64,000 nucleotides of DNA, taken from the NCBI GenBank assembly GCA_904419035.1, contig CAJFQL010000002.1, positions 38,941 through 102,940 of the forward strand, written 5' to 3'. Of the stretch, positions 7,413 to 14,900 are shown piece after piece. The position numbers were made by a program, and so were the translations under genes. Position 1 is the first letter of the stretch. The number at the start of each line of letters is the position of its first letter. Source of the DNA: Heritagella caecorum (GTDB lineage: Bacteria > Bacillota > Clostridia > Oscillospirales > Acutalibacteraceae). The notes beneath the pieces are model-generated. The model did no database searches and had not been told where the DNA came from. It was given only the letters and a program-made list of their open reading frames with translations.

Positions 7413-9719
7413 TTACAGGCTGTGTTTCACGCGGTCGCGTTCTTCGGCCCGTTTGGCCGGGTTCCAGCATTCCAGCGGGCCGGCTAAATAACTGGTGATC
7501 CGGCGAATCCGCTCAAAGCGCGCACCCTCCGATTCACGGCGGTGGCAATAGGGGCAGGTTTCGCCGATTTCGCCGATGTACCCGCATTCCGGGTCGCGGT
7601 CGGCTGCGTGGTTAATCGCACCGTAGCCGATACCACACTGCTGCATATACAGAAGGATTCTTTCGAACAAATCGGTATTCCGGGCCTGCTCTACCGTCAG
7701 TTCCACACAGGTGATGTGGCCGTTATTGGTCAGGGCATGATAGGGCGCTTCCCGCTCGATTTTTTCCCATACCGACAGATGGTACCATACGGGGATGTGG
7801 AACGAATTGGTGTAATACGCCCGGTCGGTGACGCCGGGAACAATGCCGAATTTCTTTTTGTCCAGCTCCGTAAAGCGGCCGCACAGCGTTTCGGCCGGGG
7901 TGGCAAACAGCCCCCAATTCAGGCCGGTTTGCCGGCTTTCCCGGTCCAGCCGGGCCCGCATATGGCCTACAATGGACAGCCCCAGTTTTTGGCTTTCCAT
8001 ATTTTCGCCGTGGTGATACCCGGTCAGGGCCGTCAGTGTTTCGGCCAGGCCGATAAAACCCACGCTCAAGGTACCGTGGCGCAGCACTTCTTCCACCGTG
8101 TCGGTAGCCGTGAGCTTGTCGGAGTCCATCCACACGCCCTGTTCCATCAGGAACGGGAAGTTATATACTTTTTTTTCGCTTTGAATGCCCAACCGGTGAC
8201 GCAACTGGCGGATGGCCAGATCCATGCGGTCGTTTAACAGCGAAAAGAACGTATCAATATCCCCCTGCGCCAGCAGCCCCAGCCGCGGCAGGTTGATGGT
8301 GGTAAAACTCAGGTTCCCCCGCTGGCAGGACGTCTGGCGGCTGGGGTCGTGGCGGTTTTCCATCACGCGGGTGCGGCAGCCCAGATAGGCGACTTCGCTG
8401 TGGTAATCGCCGGGCCGGTAATATGGCAGGTTAAACGGGGCGTCCAGAAAGCTGAAGTTCGGGTACAGCCTTAGGCCCGATACCTGCATGGCCTGGCGGA
8501 ACAAATCGTAGTTCGGGTCGCCGGGATGGGCATTGACGCCATTTTTTACTTTGAAAATTTGGACCGGGTAAACCGGGGTACTGCCGTCGCCCAATCCCTT
8601 TTCTGTGGCGAGCAGCAAATTTTGTATGACCATCCGCCCTTCGGGAGAGGTGTCGGTGCCATAGTTGACCGTGCTGAACGGGACCTGGGCGCCGGCCCGG
8701 CTGGTCATGGTATTGAGGTTATGGATGAGCGCTTCCATAGCTTGGTAGGTGGCGTTTTCCGTTTCCTGCCGGGCTTTTTTAACCGCATAGCGGTGGGCGG
8801 CCTGTAAAAGTTCCGCCGGCAAGTCGACAGCTTCGCACAAAGCCGGAATGACCGCATCGGCCTTGCCCATGCGAATCTGGGCAATGGCTTCTTCCGCCGG
8901 GGCGAGCAGCGCCTCGCACTCTCCGCGGCCCTTTTCCAGGGAAATTTGCAGGTGCTGTACCAGCGCCCACCGGTAGCTTTTGCGGAATGTGCAGATGATC
9001 CCCGGTGCCATGGCGTAGTCAAAGTTCGGAATGCTCTGCCCGCCGTGCATGTCGTTTTGGTTGGCCTGAATGGCAATACAGCACAGCGCCGCATAGCTGC
9101 GGATGCTGTTGGGTGTGCGCAAATACCCGTGCCCGGTGGAAAAACCGTTTTCAAAAAGCGGCAGCAAATCGATTTGACAGTTGGTTTCGGTCAGGGCATA
9201 GAAATCTTTGTCGTGAATATGGATATCGCCGTTTTCGTGGGCACGGACAATTTCTTCGGGGATGACATTGCTGTCATAAAACGCCTTGGCGCCTTCGGAC
9301 CCGTACTTGAGCATGGTGCCCATGGCGGTATCGGTATTATGCCCCACGTTGGTGCTGGTGCGCACATAGGTACCGGTGTGATCTCCGGTAAACGTGAGGT
9401 TTTCGTACGTTTTCATCAGATTGGCATCCATGTGGCGCATGGCGGCGTGTTCGGCGCGGTACAAGATATAGGCCTTGGCCGTACCGGCGTAGTCGGCATC
9501 CACCAGCACCTCTTCCACCAAATCCTGGATTTGTTCCACCGTGGGGATTCCCCCCAGGGCTTCGGCTTTTTCCAGTACATGGGCGGTGAGTAGGTCCAGC
9601 TGCTGGTCCGAAATGCGGGTGTCTTCCGTGTGGATATTGGCCCGGTACATGGCGCTGCGGATCTTGGTAGCATCGAAATCCGCCAGTTCGCCATTCCGTT
9701 TTTGAATTTTTTCGATCAT
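7413..9719 (-). CDS. nrdD: Anaerobic (class III) ribonucleoside-triphosphate reductase, Ser at the glycyl-radical position
   Basis: This 768-residue enzyme reduces ribonucleotides to deoxyribonucleotides without oxygen. It has an N-terminal ATP-cone (MIEKIQKRNGELADFDATKI), the QNDMHGGQ segment of the barrel, and a C-terminal zinc-type element with CPYCH. ATG 9719 is chosen for the GGGGGAAGGG site and the usual ATP-cone start. The C-terminal radical loop, normally RITGYL, reads RITSYL here: residue 743 is Ser, codon AGT (complement of 7491-7493), one base from Gly. The rest of the loop (AKRAEERDRVKH) is intact. If real, this would block the normal glycyl radical. Confidence 0.93.
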   Translation of the reverse strand: MIEKIQKRNGELADFDATKIRSAMYRANIHTEDTRISDQQLDLLTAHVLEKAEALGGIPTVEQIQDLVEEVLVDADYAGTAKAYILYRAEHAAMRHMDANLMKTYENLTFTGDHTGTYVRTSTNVGHNTDTAMGTMLKYGSEGAKAFYDSNVIPEEIVRAHENGDIHIHDKDFYALTETNCQIDLLPLFENGFSTGHGYLRTPNSIRSYAALCCIAIQANQNDMHGGQSIPNFDYAMAPGIICTFRKSYRWALVQHLQISLEKGRGECEALLAPAEEAIAQIRMGKADAVIPALCEAVDLPAELLQAAHRYAVKKARQETENATYQAMEALIHNLNTMTSRAGAQVPFSTVNYGTDTSPEGRMVIQNLLLATEKGLGDGSTPVYPVQIFKVKNGVNAHPGDPNYDLFRQAMQVSGLRLYPNFSFLDAPFNLPYYRPGDYHSEVAYLGCRTRVMENRHDPSRQTSCQRGNLSFTTINLPRLGLLAQGDIDTFFSLLNDRMDLAIRQLRHRLGIQSEKKVYNFPFLMEQGVWMDSDKLTATDTVEEVLRHGTLSVGFIGLAETLTALTGYHHGENMESQKLGLSIVGHMRARLDRESRQTGLNWGLFATPAETLCGRFTELDKKKFGIVPGVTDRAYYTNSFHIPVWYHLSVWEKIEREAPYHALTNNGHITCVELTVEQARNTDLFERILLYMQQCGIGYGAINHAADRDPECGYIGEIGETCPYCHRRESEGARFERIRRITSYLAGPLECWNPAKRAEERDRVKHSL

Positions 9720-9751
9720 ATTTGTAACCCTTCCCCCAAAATAGTACCGTA

Positions 9752-9827
9752 CCATTGTATATAATTTACCCCCGCAAGTCAACGGCAGAAAAGCCGAAAA
9801 CGGGATTATTTTTTCTATATATTGTGG
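9752..9827 (-). promoter_or_regulatory. nrdD promoter with two NrdR-box-like elements
   Basis: On the minus strand TTGACT (9782-9777) and TACAAT (9759-9754) are 17 bp apart. Two sequences resembling the NrdR box (consensus ACACWATATATWGTGT) are at 9812-9827 (CCACAATATATAGAAA) and 9752-9767 (AAATTATATACAATGG), the second overlapping the -10. They match at about 12 and 11 of 16 positions and are 60 bp apart, about twice the usual spacing. Repression by NrdR is a reasonable inference. Confidence 0.5.
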
Positions 9828-9869
9828 GTAGAAGAGATGTTATCCACATTTTCCACTAAATATTCCACA

Positions 9870-10460
9870 TTATTCTACGATGGCCCCCAGGCTTTCGGCC
9901 AACTGGGATGCCTGACGGATATCCAGGTGGGTTTTCTGCAAATGAGCGCTTTTTAGGTCACAGCCGCTGATATCGGCCCCCCGCAAATCGCATTCCTGTA
10001 AATCGCATCCCTGCACCCGGGCGCCATGCAGGCGGCAGTCCTGTAAATTGGCCCGTTTTAAGCAGGAGGAAGTCAGATCTGCATAGCTGAGGTCACACCC
10101 GCGCAAATCCAGCCGCCTTAGGTCGCACCCGGTAAACAGGGTGTAGTCCAGCCGGCACCGGGAAAACGAGATGGCCGACACGTCGGCCCCGGAAAAATCG
10201 GTCCCCGTGCATTTACACGCCGAAAACGAAGCGCCAAATAGGGACGTGGAAGAAAAACTGCCGTTGGTGATCTGGCAATTTTCCCACACGGTCCCGTTAC
10301 AGGCACAAAATTCAAACCGGCAATTTACAAACTGGCAGTGCCGGAAGATGGTCTCGGAAAAATTGCATCCGCGAAACCGGCAGTCGGTGTAAACGGCTTC
10401 CTGCCAAGTTTCATCGCAAAAGGTTTCACTGGTGATGGTTTGTCCGGTGATGGGGGACAT
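9870..10460 (-). CDS. Pentapeptide-repeat protein
   Basis: The 196-residue protein is almost wholly built of A(D/N)LXX-like pentapeptides (for example CDLRG, ADLTS, ANLQD, CDLQE, ADISG), predicting a right-handed quadrilateral beta-helix about eight coils long. Many positions are Cys, as in some Qnr/McbG-like proteins that mimic DNA and protect gyrase, but length and sequence do not prove that role. Start ATG 10460 follows AAAGGAG. It lies 15 bp after the HAD gene and probably shares its transcript. Confidence 0.9.
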   Translation of the reverse strand: MSPITGQTITSETFCDETWQEAVYTDCRFRGCNFSETIFRHCQFVNCRFEFCACNGTVWENCQITNGSFSSTSLFGASFSACKCTGTDFSGADVSAISFSRCRLDYTLFTGCDLRRLDLRGCDLSYADLTSSCLKRANLQDCRLHGARVQGCDLQECDLRGADISGCDLKSAHLQKTHLDIRQASQLAESLGAIVE

Positions 10461-10475
10461 AGCAGGGCTCCTTTC

Positions 10476-11120
10476 TTAGGTCAGTAGGGGGATCACATCC
10501 CCCAGGGTGGGGCATACGCCAAAAAGCAGTGGTTCCATCCAAGGTTCCGGCGGGGTCTGGTCGGGTACCATAAGCACCCGGCACCCGGCCCGCCAGGCGG
10601 ACAACACGCCGTTGGGGGAATCTTCCAAAGCTAGGCAATCCGAAGGCGCCTGGTGAATCTGGCGGCAAGCCGCCAGGTAGACGTCGGGCATGGGCTTACC
10701 CCGGGGCACATCCGGCGCGCAGCAAATTTTATCAAACAGGGGAAGGAGTCCCGTTTGGGTTAAATACGCCTGAGCCCGTTGCTGGTCGGTCGCCGTCGCT
10801 ACGGCCGTGAGCACGTGGTGATCGCGCAGCCAAGAGAGCAGCTGGCGGGCTCCCGGTTTGCACACAGGAGGATGTTCGGATAAGTACGCGGCCATTTTGG
10901 CCCGGCGGCTGTCGCGTACCTTGTCAAAGGGAAAATCGGGGCCAAAGATCCCACACAAATATTGGCGGGCATATGGGCCGCTCAAACTGCGCAGGTGCCG
11001 GGCATGCACGACGGTAAAGGGGAACCCGGCTTCCTGCCCGGCTTCACACCAAAAGCGGCATAAAAGCCCTTCGGTATCCAGCAGTAAGCCATCCATATCA
11101 AAAATAGCGGCACGGAACAT
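10476..11120 (-). CDS. HAD-superfamily phosphatase/beta-phosphoglucomutase-like hydrolase
   Basis: The 214-residue product has HAD motif I (FDMDGLLLDTE, nucleophile D8 and acid/base D10), motif II (TAVATATD), motif III Lys in RGKPMPDVY and motif IV (LALEDSPNG). The cap inserted after motif I is the helical type of beta-phosphoglucomutase-like enzymes. The substrate is a small phosphorylated metabolite that cannot be named from sequence. It follows fba after a terminator hairpin and is followed 15 bp later by the pentapeptide gene. Confidence 0.88.
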   Translation of the reverse strand: MFRAAIFDMDGLLLDTEGLLCRFWCEAGQEAGFPFTVVHARHLRSLSGPYARQYLCGIFGPDFPFDKVRDSRRAKMAAYLSEHPPVCKPGARQLLSWLRDHHVLTAVATATDQQRAQAYLTQTGLLPLFDKICCAPDVPRGKPMPDVYLAACRQIHQAPSDCLALEDSPNGVLSAWRAGCRVLMVPDQTPPEPWMEPLLFGVCPTLGDVIPLLT

Positions 11121-11151
11121 AAAAAGTCTCTCCTTTTTGTAACACAGAAAA

Positions 11152-11192
11152 AGAAAAGCCGGAAGCGAGTTTGCTCGCTTCCGGCTTTTGTA
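11152..11192 (-). terminator. Terminator after fba
   Basis: Perfect 16-bp stem (AAAAGCCGGAAGCGAG with its complement) around a 4-nt loop at 11154-11189. It separates the aldolase gene from the HAD gene on the minus strand. Confidence 0.88.
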
Positions 11193-11201
11193 ACCGAAAA
11201 A

Positions 11202-12065
11202 TTAGGCTTTGCCGATGGAGCCGAACAGTTCCATCTTTTCTTTGACTTTCGCCTTGATAGCTTCCGTGCCGGGAGCCAGCAGTTTGCGAGGGTCGAAGCC
11301 CTTGCCTTGCTGATCTTTGCCTGCTTCCACATAAGCGCGGGTCGCGTCGCGGAAAGCCAGCTGGCATTCGGTGTTCACGTTGACTTTGGAAACACCCAGG
11401 GAGATGGCTTTCTTCACCATGTCGTCCGGGATACCCGTGCCGCCGTGTAGTACCAGCGGTACGCCGGGAACAGCGGTTTTGATGGCTTCCAGCGCATCAA
11501 AACGCAGGCCCTGCCAGTTTTCGGGATATACGCCATGGATGTTGCCGATACCGGCAGCCAGCATGGTAACGCCCAGATCGGCGATCATTTTGCATTCGGC
11601 CGGATCAGCCACTTCGCCGCCGCCGACAACGCCGTCTTCTTCGCCGCCGATAGCGCCCACTTCAGCTTCCAGGGAGAGCCCCAGATAGTTGGTGATGGTG
11701 ATCAGTTCTTTGGTTTTTTCCACGTTTTCTTCGATGGGATAATGAGAACCGTCGAACATGATGGAAGAGAAACCGGCCTGCATAGCCTTTTTGGCGCCAT
11801 CATAGGTGCCGTGATCCAGATGCAGAGCCACCGGAACCGTAATGCCCAGCGTTTCCATCATACCGTTGACCATGGCTGCCACGGTGTTGAAGCCGCACAT
11901 GTATTTGCCGGCCCCTTCCGATACACCGAGGATAACCGGGGAGTTGCATTCCTGAGCCGTCTGCAGAATAGCTTTCGTCCATTCCAGATTGTTGATGTTG
12001 AACTGGCCCACCGCATAGTGGCCTTCAAAAGCCTTAGTGAGCATGTCCTTTGCGGATACGAGCAT
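11202..12065 (-). CDS. fba: Class II fructose-1,6-bisphosphate aldolase
   Basis: The 287-residue zinc aldolase splits fructose-1,6-bisphosphate in glycolysis and runs in reverse for gluconeogenesis. Zinc and catalytic residues are seen in PVALHLDHGTYDG (H82, D84, H85), with further ligands in the GEVAD-to-GNIHGVYP region and in LVLHGGTGI. The GVSKVNVNTE phosphate-binding segment is present. Length is typical. ATG 12065 has AGAAGGAGGA upstream. It probably is mainly transcribed alone, since a strong terminator follows. Relatives acting on tagatose bisphosphate are similar, but the glycolytic role is most likely. Confidence 0.93.
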   Translation of the reverse strand: MLVSAKDMLTKAFEGHYAVGQFNINNLEWTKAILQTAQECNSPVILGVSEGAGKYMCGFNTVAAMVNGMMETLGITVPVALHLDHGTYDGAKKAMQAGFSSIMFDGSHYPIEENVEKTKELITITNYLGLSLEAEVGAIGGEEDGVVGGGEVADPAECKMIADLGVTMLAAGIGNIHGVYPENWQGLRFDALEAIKTAVPGVPLVLHGGTGIPDDMVKKAISLGVSKVNVNTECQLAFRDATRAYVEAGKDQQGKGFDPRKLLAPGTEAIKAKVKEKMELFGSIGKA

Positions 12066-12194
12066 GAAAAATCCTCCTTCTGAAAGTTCAGATCTTTATC
12101 CCTATTGTAATGCAAATTTTTGCTTTTGAAAAGCCCTAACGGTGAAAAAGTATCCATCTGCTAAAAAAAACACAAAAATCCCCCAAAACGGAGG

Positions 12195-12602
12195 TCAAAC
12201 TGTTTCGGGTTTTGGATGGTTCTGTACCCACAAAACGGCCTGCTGGATCACCGGCAAGAGGCTTTGCCCATAAGGGGTTAATTGATATTCCACCCGGGGC
12301 GGGGCTTCCAAAAATTGCTGCCGGGAAATAAACCCGCTTTGCAACAGTTCCTTCAGGCTTTGGGTCAGCATCATATCGGTAATGCCGGGAATACGGGATT
12401 TAATCATACTGTACCGTACCGAAACGCCATCGAGCAGTGCCCACAGCACCCGAATACGCCATTTGCCGCCCAAATCGTTTACCAGAAGCTGCAAGGCCTG
12501 CATACCCTCCTGCAGGGAAGGAGAAACGGACGGTACCTCCATCACCGGTGCCAAAACCGTACCGGCCGCTTTTGCTTTTTTCCTTTTTCGTTCTTTTTTC
12601 AT
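12195..12602 (-). CDS. HxlR-family winged-helix transcriptional regulator
   Basis: The 135-residue protein has the HxlR fold: GGKWRIRVLWALLDG, then RYSMIKSRIPGITDMMLTQS and the wing VEYQLTPYGQSLLPVI. A basic, low-complexity N-terminal tail of about 30 residues (MKKERKRKKAKAAG) precedes it, and the redox cysteine seen at the start of many HxlR proteins is missing. It is divergent from the sugar-phosphate isomerase-like gene and upstream of fba on the same strand, so either could be a target. Ligand unknown. Confidence 0.88.
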   Translation of the reverse strand: MKKERKRKKAKAAGTVLAPVMEVPSVSPSLQEGMQALQLLVNDLGGKWRIRVLWALLDGVSVRYSMIKSRIPGITDMMLTQSLKELLQSGFISRQQFLEAPPRVEYQLTPYGQSLLPVIQQAVLWVQNHPKPETV

Positions 12603-12699
12603 AAGCGTATTTGTCCTTTAATAAATAAGAAGCTGCGAAAATCGCAGCCTGTCCGTGGAAAAGCAGCCGTAGAGCGCTTTCTTTTTCATTTATAAATTG

Positions 12700-12728
12700 A
12701 TTATATCAGTTTTAAAATGAATTGTAAA
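12700..12728 (-). promoter_or_regulatory. Promoter of the HxlR gene
   Basis: Minus-strand TTTACA (12728-12723) and TATAAT (12705-12700) with a 17-bp spacer. The leader carries a GCTGCGA-AAA-TCGCAGC hairpin near 12632-12648. Confidence 0.7.
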
Positions 12729-12788
12729 GGAAAATTCCCTATTGATTTGGGAAAATCGAATAAAAAAACCGCATATGTAAAAAAATGC

Positions 12789-12817
12789 TTGTGTCTTCTG
12801 TGCTCATTCGCTATAAT
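12789..12817 (+). promoter_or_regulatory. Promoter of the sugar-phosphate isomerase-like gene
   Basis: TTGTGT (12789-12794) and TATAAT (12812-12817) are separated by 17 bp. It lies back-to-back with the HxlR promoter, with about 60 bp between the two -35 elements. Confidence 0.75.
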
Positions 12818-12893
12818 GGAAACGGACTAAGGGTGCATGATTTTTGGATGGGCCCAAAGATGTATGGTACAGCTTTTAAAGGAGGAAATAACC

Positions 12894-13724
12894 ATGAAAA
12901 CATTACCCGTCGGGGTACAGGTTTATTCGGTGCGGGGCGATGCCGAAAAGGATTTTGCCGGCACGATGAAGAAGATTAAAGAAATGGGATATGACGGTGT
13001 GGAACTGGCCGGGTTGTACGGCCATACGCCCGAAGAAGTGCGGGACGCCATTCGAGAGGCCGGTTTGGTCGCGCTGTCGGCCCATGTGCCGTATGTGGAC
13101 CTGGTGGCCGATATGGAAAAAACCGTGTCGGATTACGAAACCATCGGCTGCAAGTTTATTGCCGTGCCGTATCTGATGCCGGAATACCGGCCCGGAACGG
13201 ACGCATTCCCGGACGTGGTGAAAAACATCGATGCCATCGGGGCTTGCTGCCACCGTCATGGTATCACACTGATGTATCATAACCATGATTTTGAATTCCA
13301 GACCAAAATCGATGGGATGTATGCGCTGGATTATCTGTATAAGACCATCGGGCCGGACCACCTGCAGACCGAAATTGACACCTGCTGGGTCAATGTGGCG
13401 GGCGAAAACCCGGCCGAGTATGTGCGCAAATATACGGGCCGTGCCCCCATTGTGCACCTAAAGGACTTCTGGAAAAAAGAGGGTAATACCGGCAAAATGT
13501 ATGAACTCATCGGCGTAAAGAGCGAAGACGGCGAAGAAAAGAAAGAAAAAGTCTTCGGTTTCCGCCCGGTGGGGTACGGCCAGCAGGATATTCCCGCGAT
13601 TTTGCAGGCGGCTATCGATGCCGGGGCCCAGTGGGTTGTGGTGGAGCAGGATGTGTCCGATGAACGTCCGCCCATGGAAGCCATTGCCATGAGCCGCGAC
13701 TATTTGAAAAAACAGGGTTGGTAA
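12894..13724 (+). CDS. Sugar phosphate isomerase/epimerase (xylose-isomerase-like TIM barrel)
   Basis: ATG 12894 follows AAAGGAGGAAATAACC; upstream in-frame starts lack a ribosome site. The 276-residue protein is an AP_endonuc_2 TIM barrel: VGVQVYSVR at strand 1, GVELAGLYG, a metal-ligand segment MYHNHDFEF, the Glu/Asp ligand in LQTEIDTCWVN and IVHLKDF, and VVEQD near the end. Such enzymes isomerise or epimerise sugars, inosose or hydroxypyruvate using a divalent metal. The substrate is unclear. It stands alone between a divergent HxlR regulator and the FMN riboswitch. Confidence 0.88.
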   Translation: MKTLPVGVQVYSVRGDAEKDFAGTMKKIKEMGYDGVELAGLYGHTPEEVRDAIREAGLVALSAHVPYVDLVADMEKTVSDYETIGCKFIAVPYLMPEYRPGTDAFPDVVKNIDAIGACCHRHGITLMYHNHDFEFQTKIDGMYALDYLYKTIGPDHLQTEIDTCWVNVAGENPAEYVRKYTGRAPIVHLKDFWKKEGNTGKMYELIGVKSEDGEEKKEKVFGFRPVGYGQQDIPAILQAAIDAGAQWVVVEQDVSDERPPMEAIAMSRDYLKKQGW

Positions 13725-13728
13725 AACC

Positions 13729-13757
13729 TTGACAAACCGTCAAAAGGCGCATAGAAT
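13729..13757 (+). promoter_or_regulatory. Promoter of the FMN riboswitch-ribU unit
   Basis: TTGACA (13729-13734) and TAGAAT (13752-13757), 17-bp spacer, ending 13 bp before the aptamer. Confidence 0.85.
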
Positions 13758-13770
13758 AGAACACGAAAAA

Positions 13771-13897
13771 TCTTCGGGGCAAGGTGTAATTCCTTACCGG
13801 CGGTAGAGCCCGCGAACCTTTTTTCCGGTTTTACTTGGGAAAAGGGCCGACCCGGTGAATTTCCGGGGCCGACAGTGACAGTCTGGATGAGAGAAGA
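13771..13897 (+). ncRNA. FMN riboswitch (RFN element)
   Basis: The conserved RFN blocks are plain: TCTTCGGGGCAAGG, ACCGGCGGTAGAGCCCGCGA, GACCCGGTG, then CCGACAGTGACAGTCTGGAT. The P1 stem pairs TCTTC (13771-13775) with GAAGA (13893-13897). FMN binding would favour the terminator at 13999-14036 and switch off the riboflavin transporter ribU downstream. Confidence 0.97.
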
Positions 13898-13998
13898 AAA
13901 TTCTGTGTGTGCCGTCTTTTTGATTGGACGCCGTGGAAAATCCCGGCGCAGAAACGGTTGCTCTTTTATAAAGCAGCCGGCCCTTTTCTTTACATGCA

Positions 13999-14036
13999 AA
14001 GCCCCGGATCGATGTTTCGGTCCGGGGCTTTTTTCG
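13999..14036 (+). terminator. Expression-platform terminator of the FMN riboswitch
   Basis: GCCCCGGA (14001-14008) pairs with TCCGGGGC (14021-14028), followed by TTTTTT, 60 bp before the ribU start. Confidence 0.88.
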
Positions 14037-14094
14037 GCCTTTTCCACAGGACAGACTCCGAAGAAAATCTACCTGTCAAAGGAGTTTTCCGAGT

Positions 14095-14709
14095 ATGCAA
14101 AGTGAAAAAAGTAAAATCCGTGTGCGCAAACTGGTCATGACGGCCATGTTGGCGGCGGTGGCAACCGTGCTGATGTTCCTGAGTTTTGGGATTCCGCTGG
14201 TCCCCAGTTATTTGAAACTGGACTTTTCCGAATTGCCGGCGCTGATCGCTTCCTTTTCCATGGGGCCGCTATCCGGGGTCGTGGTATGCCTGGTGAAAAA
14301 CCTGATTAACTTAATGAATACGACCACGGCCGGAGTAGGCGAACTGAGCAACTTTATTTTGGGGTGCCTGTTCGTGGTACCGGCGGGGCTGATCTACAAT
14401 AAATGGAAAACCCGCAAAGGCGCCCTGGCGGCTTCGCTAATCGGGGCTGTGGCTATGGCCGTGGGCAGTATTGCGACAAACTACTTTCTGGTATATCCGG
14501 CGTATTCGCTGCTAATGCCCATGGATGTGATTATGGGCATGTACCAGGCCCTGCTCCCTTGGGTCAATGACCTGTTGCAGGCCCTGGTGGTCTTTAATAT
14601 GCCCTTTACCCTGTTCAAAGGGCTGTGCGACGTGCTGCTCACGTTCCTTCTGTATAAACACATTTCGCCGCTCATTAAAGGGACCCGCCGGGAAATGGGG
14701 AAAAAGTAA
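14095..14709 (+). CDS. ribU: ECF transporter riboflavin-binding S component
   Basis: The 204-residue integral membrane protein has about six helices and the S-component start LVMTAMLAAVATVLMFLSF, which carries the Ala-rich motif that docks the ECF energising module. The segment KLDFSELPALIASFSMGP is typical of RibU. It captures riboflavin; the shared EcfA/A'/T module is not in this window. ATG 14095 follows AAAGGAG. The FMN riboswitch directly upstream supports the substrate assignment and provides feedback control. Confidence 0.95.
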   Translation: MQSEKSKIRVRKLVMTAMLAAVATVLMFLSFGIPLVPSYLKLDFSELPALIASFSMGPLSGVVVCLVKNLINLMNTTTAGVGELSNFILGCLFVVPAGLIYNKWKTRKGALAASLIGAVAMAVGSIATNYFLVYPAYSLLMPMDVIMGMYQALLPWVNDLLQALVVFNMPFTLFKGLCDVLLTFLLYKHISPLIKGTRREMGKK

Positions 14710-14776
14710 ACCTGTAGCGCAGCAAAAAAGTTTTCCACAAAAAACCGGCTGGTTGTGAAAAATCGGTCTTTCCTTT

Positions 14777-14813
14777 GCACCCGCTTTCTTGACAGAAGGC
14801 GGGTGCGCTTTTA
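14777..14813 (+). terminator. Terminator after ribU, overlapping the ilvD promoter
   Basis: GCACCCGC (14777-14784) pairs with GCGGGTGC (14799-14806), then GCTTTTAT. The loop carries the -35 of the following promoter. Confidence 0.6.
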
Positions 14814-14817
14814 TAAT
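14789..14817 (+). promoter_or_regulatory. Consensus promoter of ilvD
   Basis: Perfect TTGACA (14789-14794) and TATAAT (14812-14817) with 17 bp between them. The -35 lies in the loop of the ribU terminator hairpin. Confidence 0.85.
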
Positions 14818-14900
14818 TGAAAAAAACGAATGAACACGGCAGATCGCGGGGCCCTGGCGGGCAAAACCGGACCGGCGTGTCAGTAAGGAGGAAGCATGCC

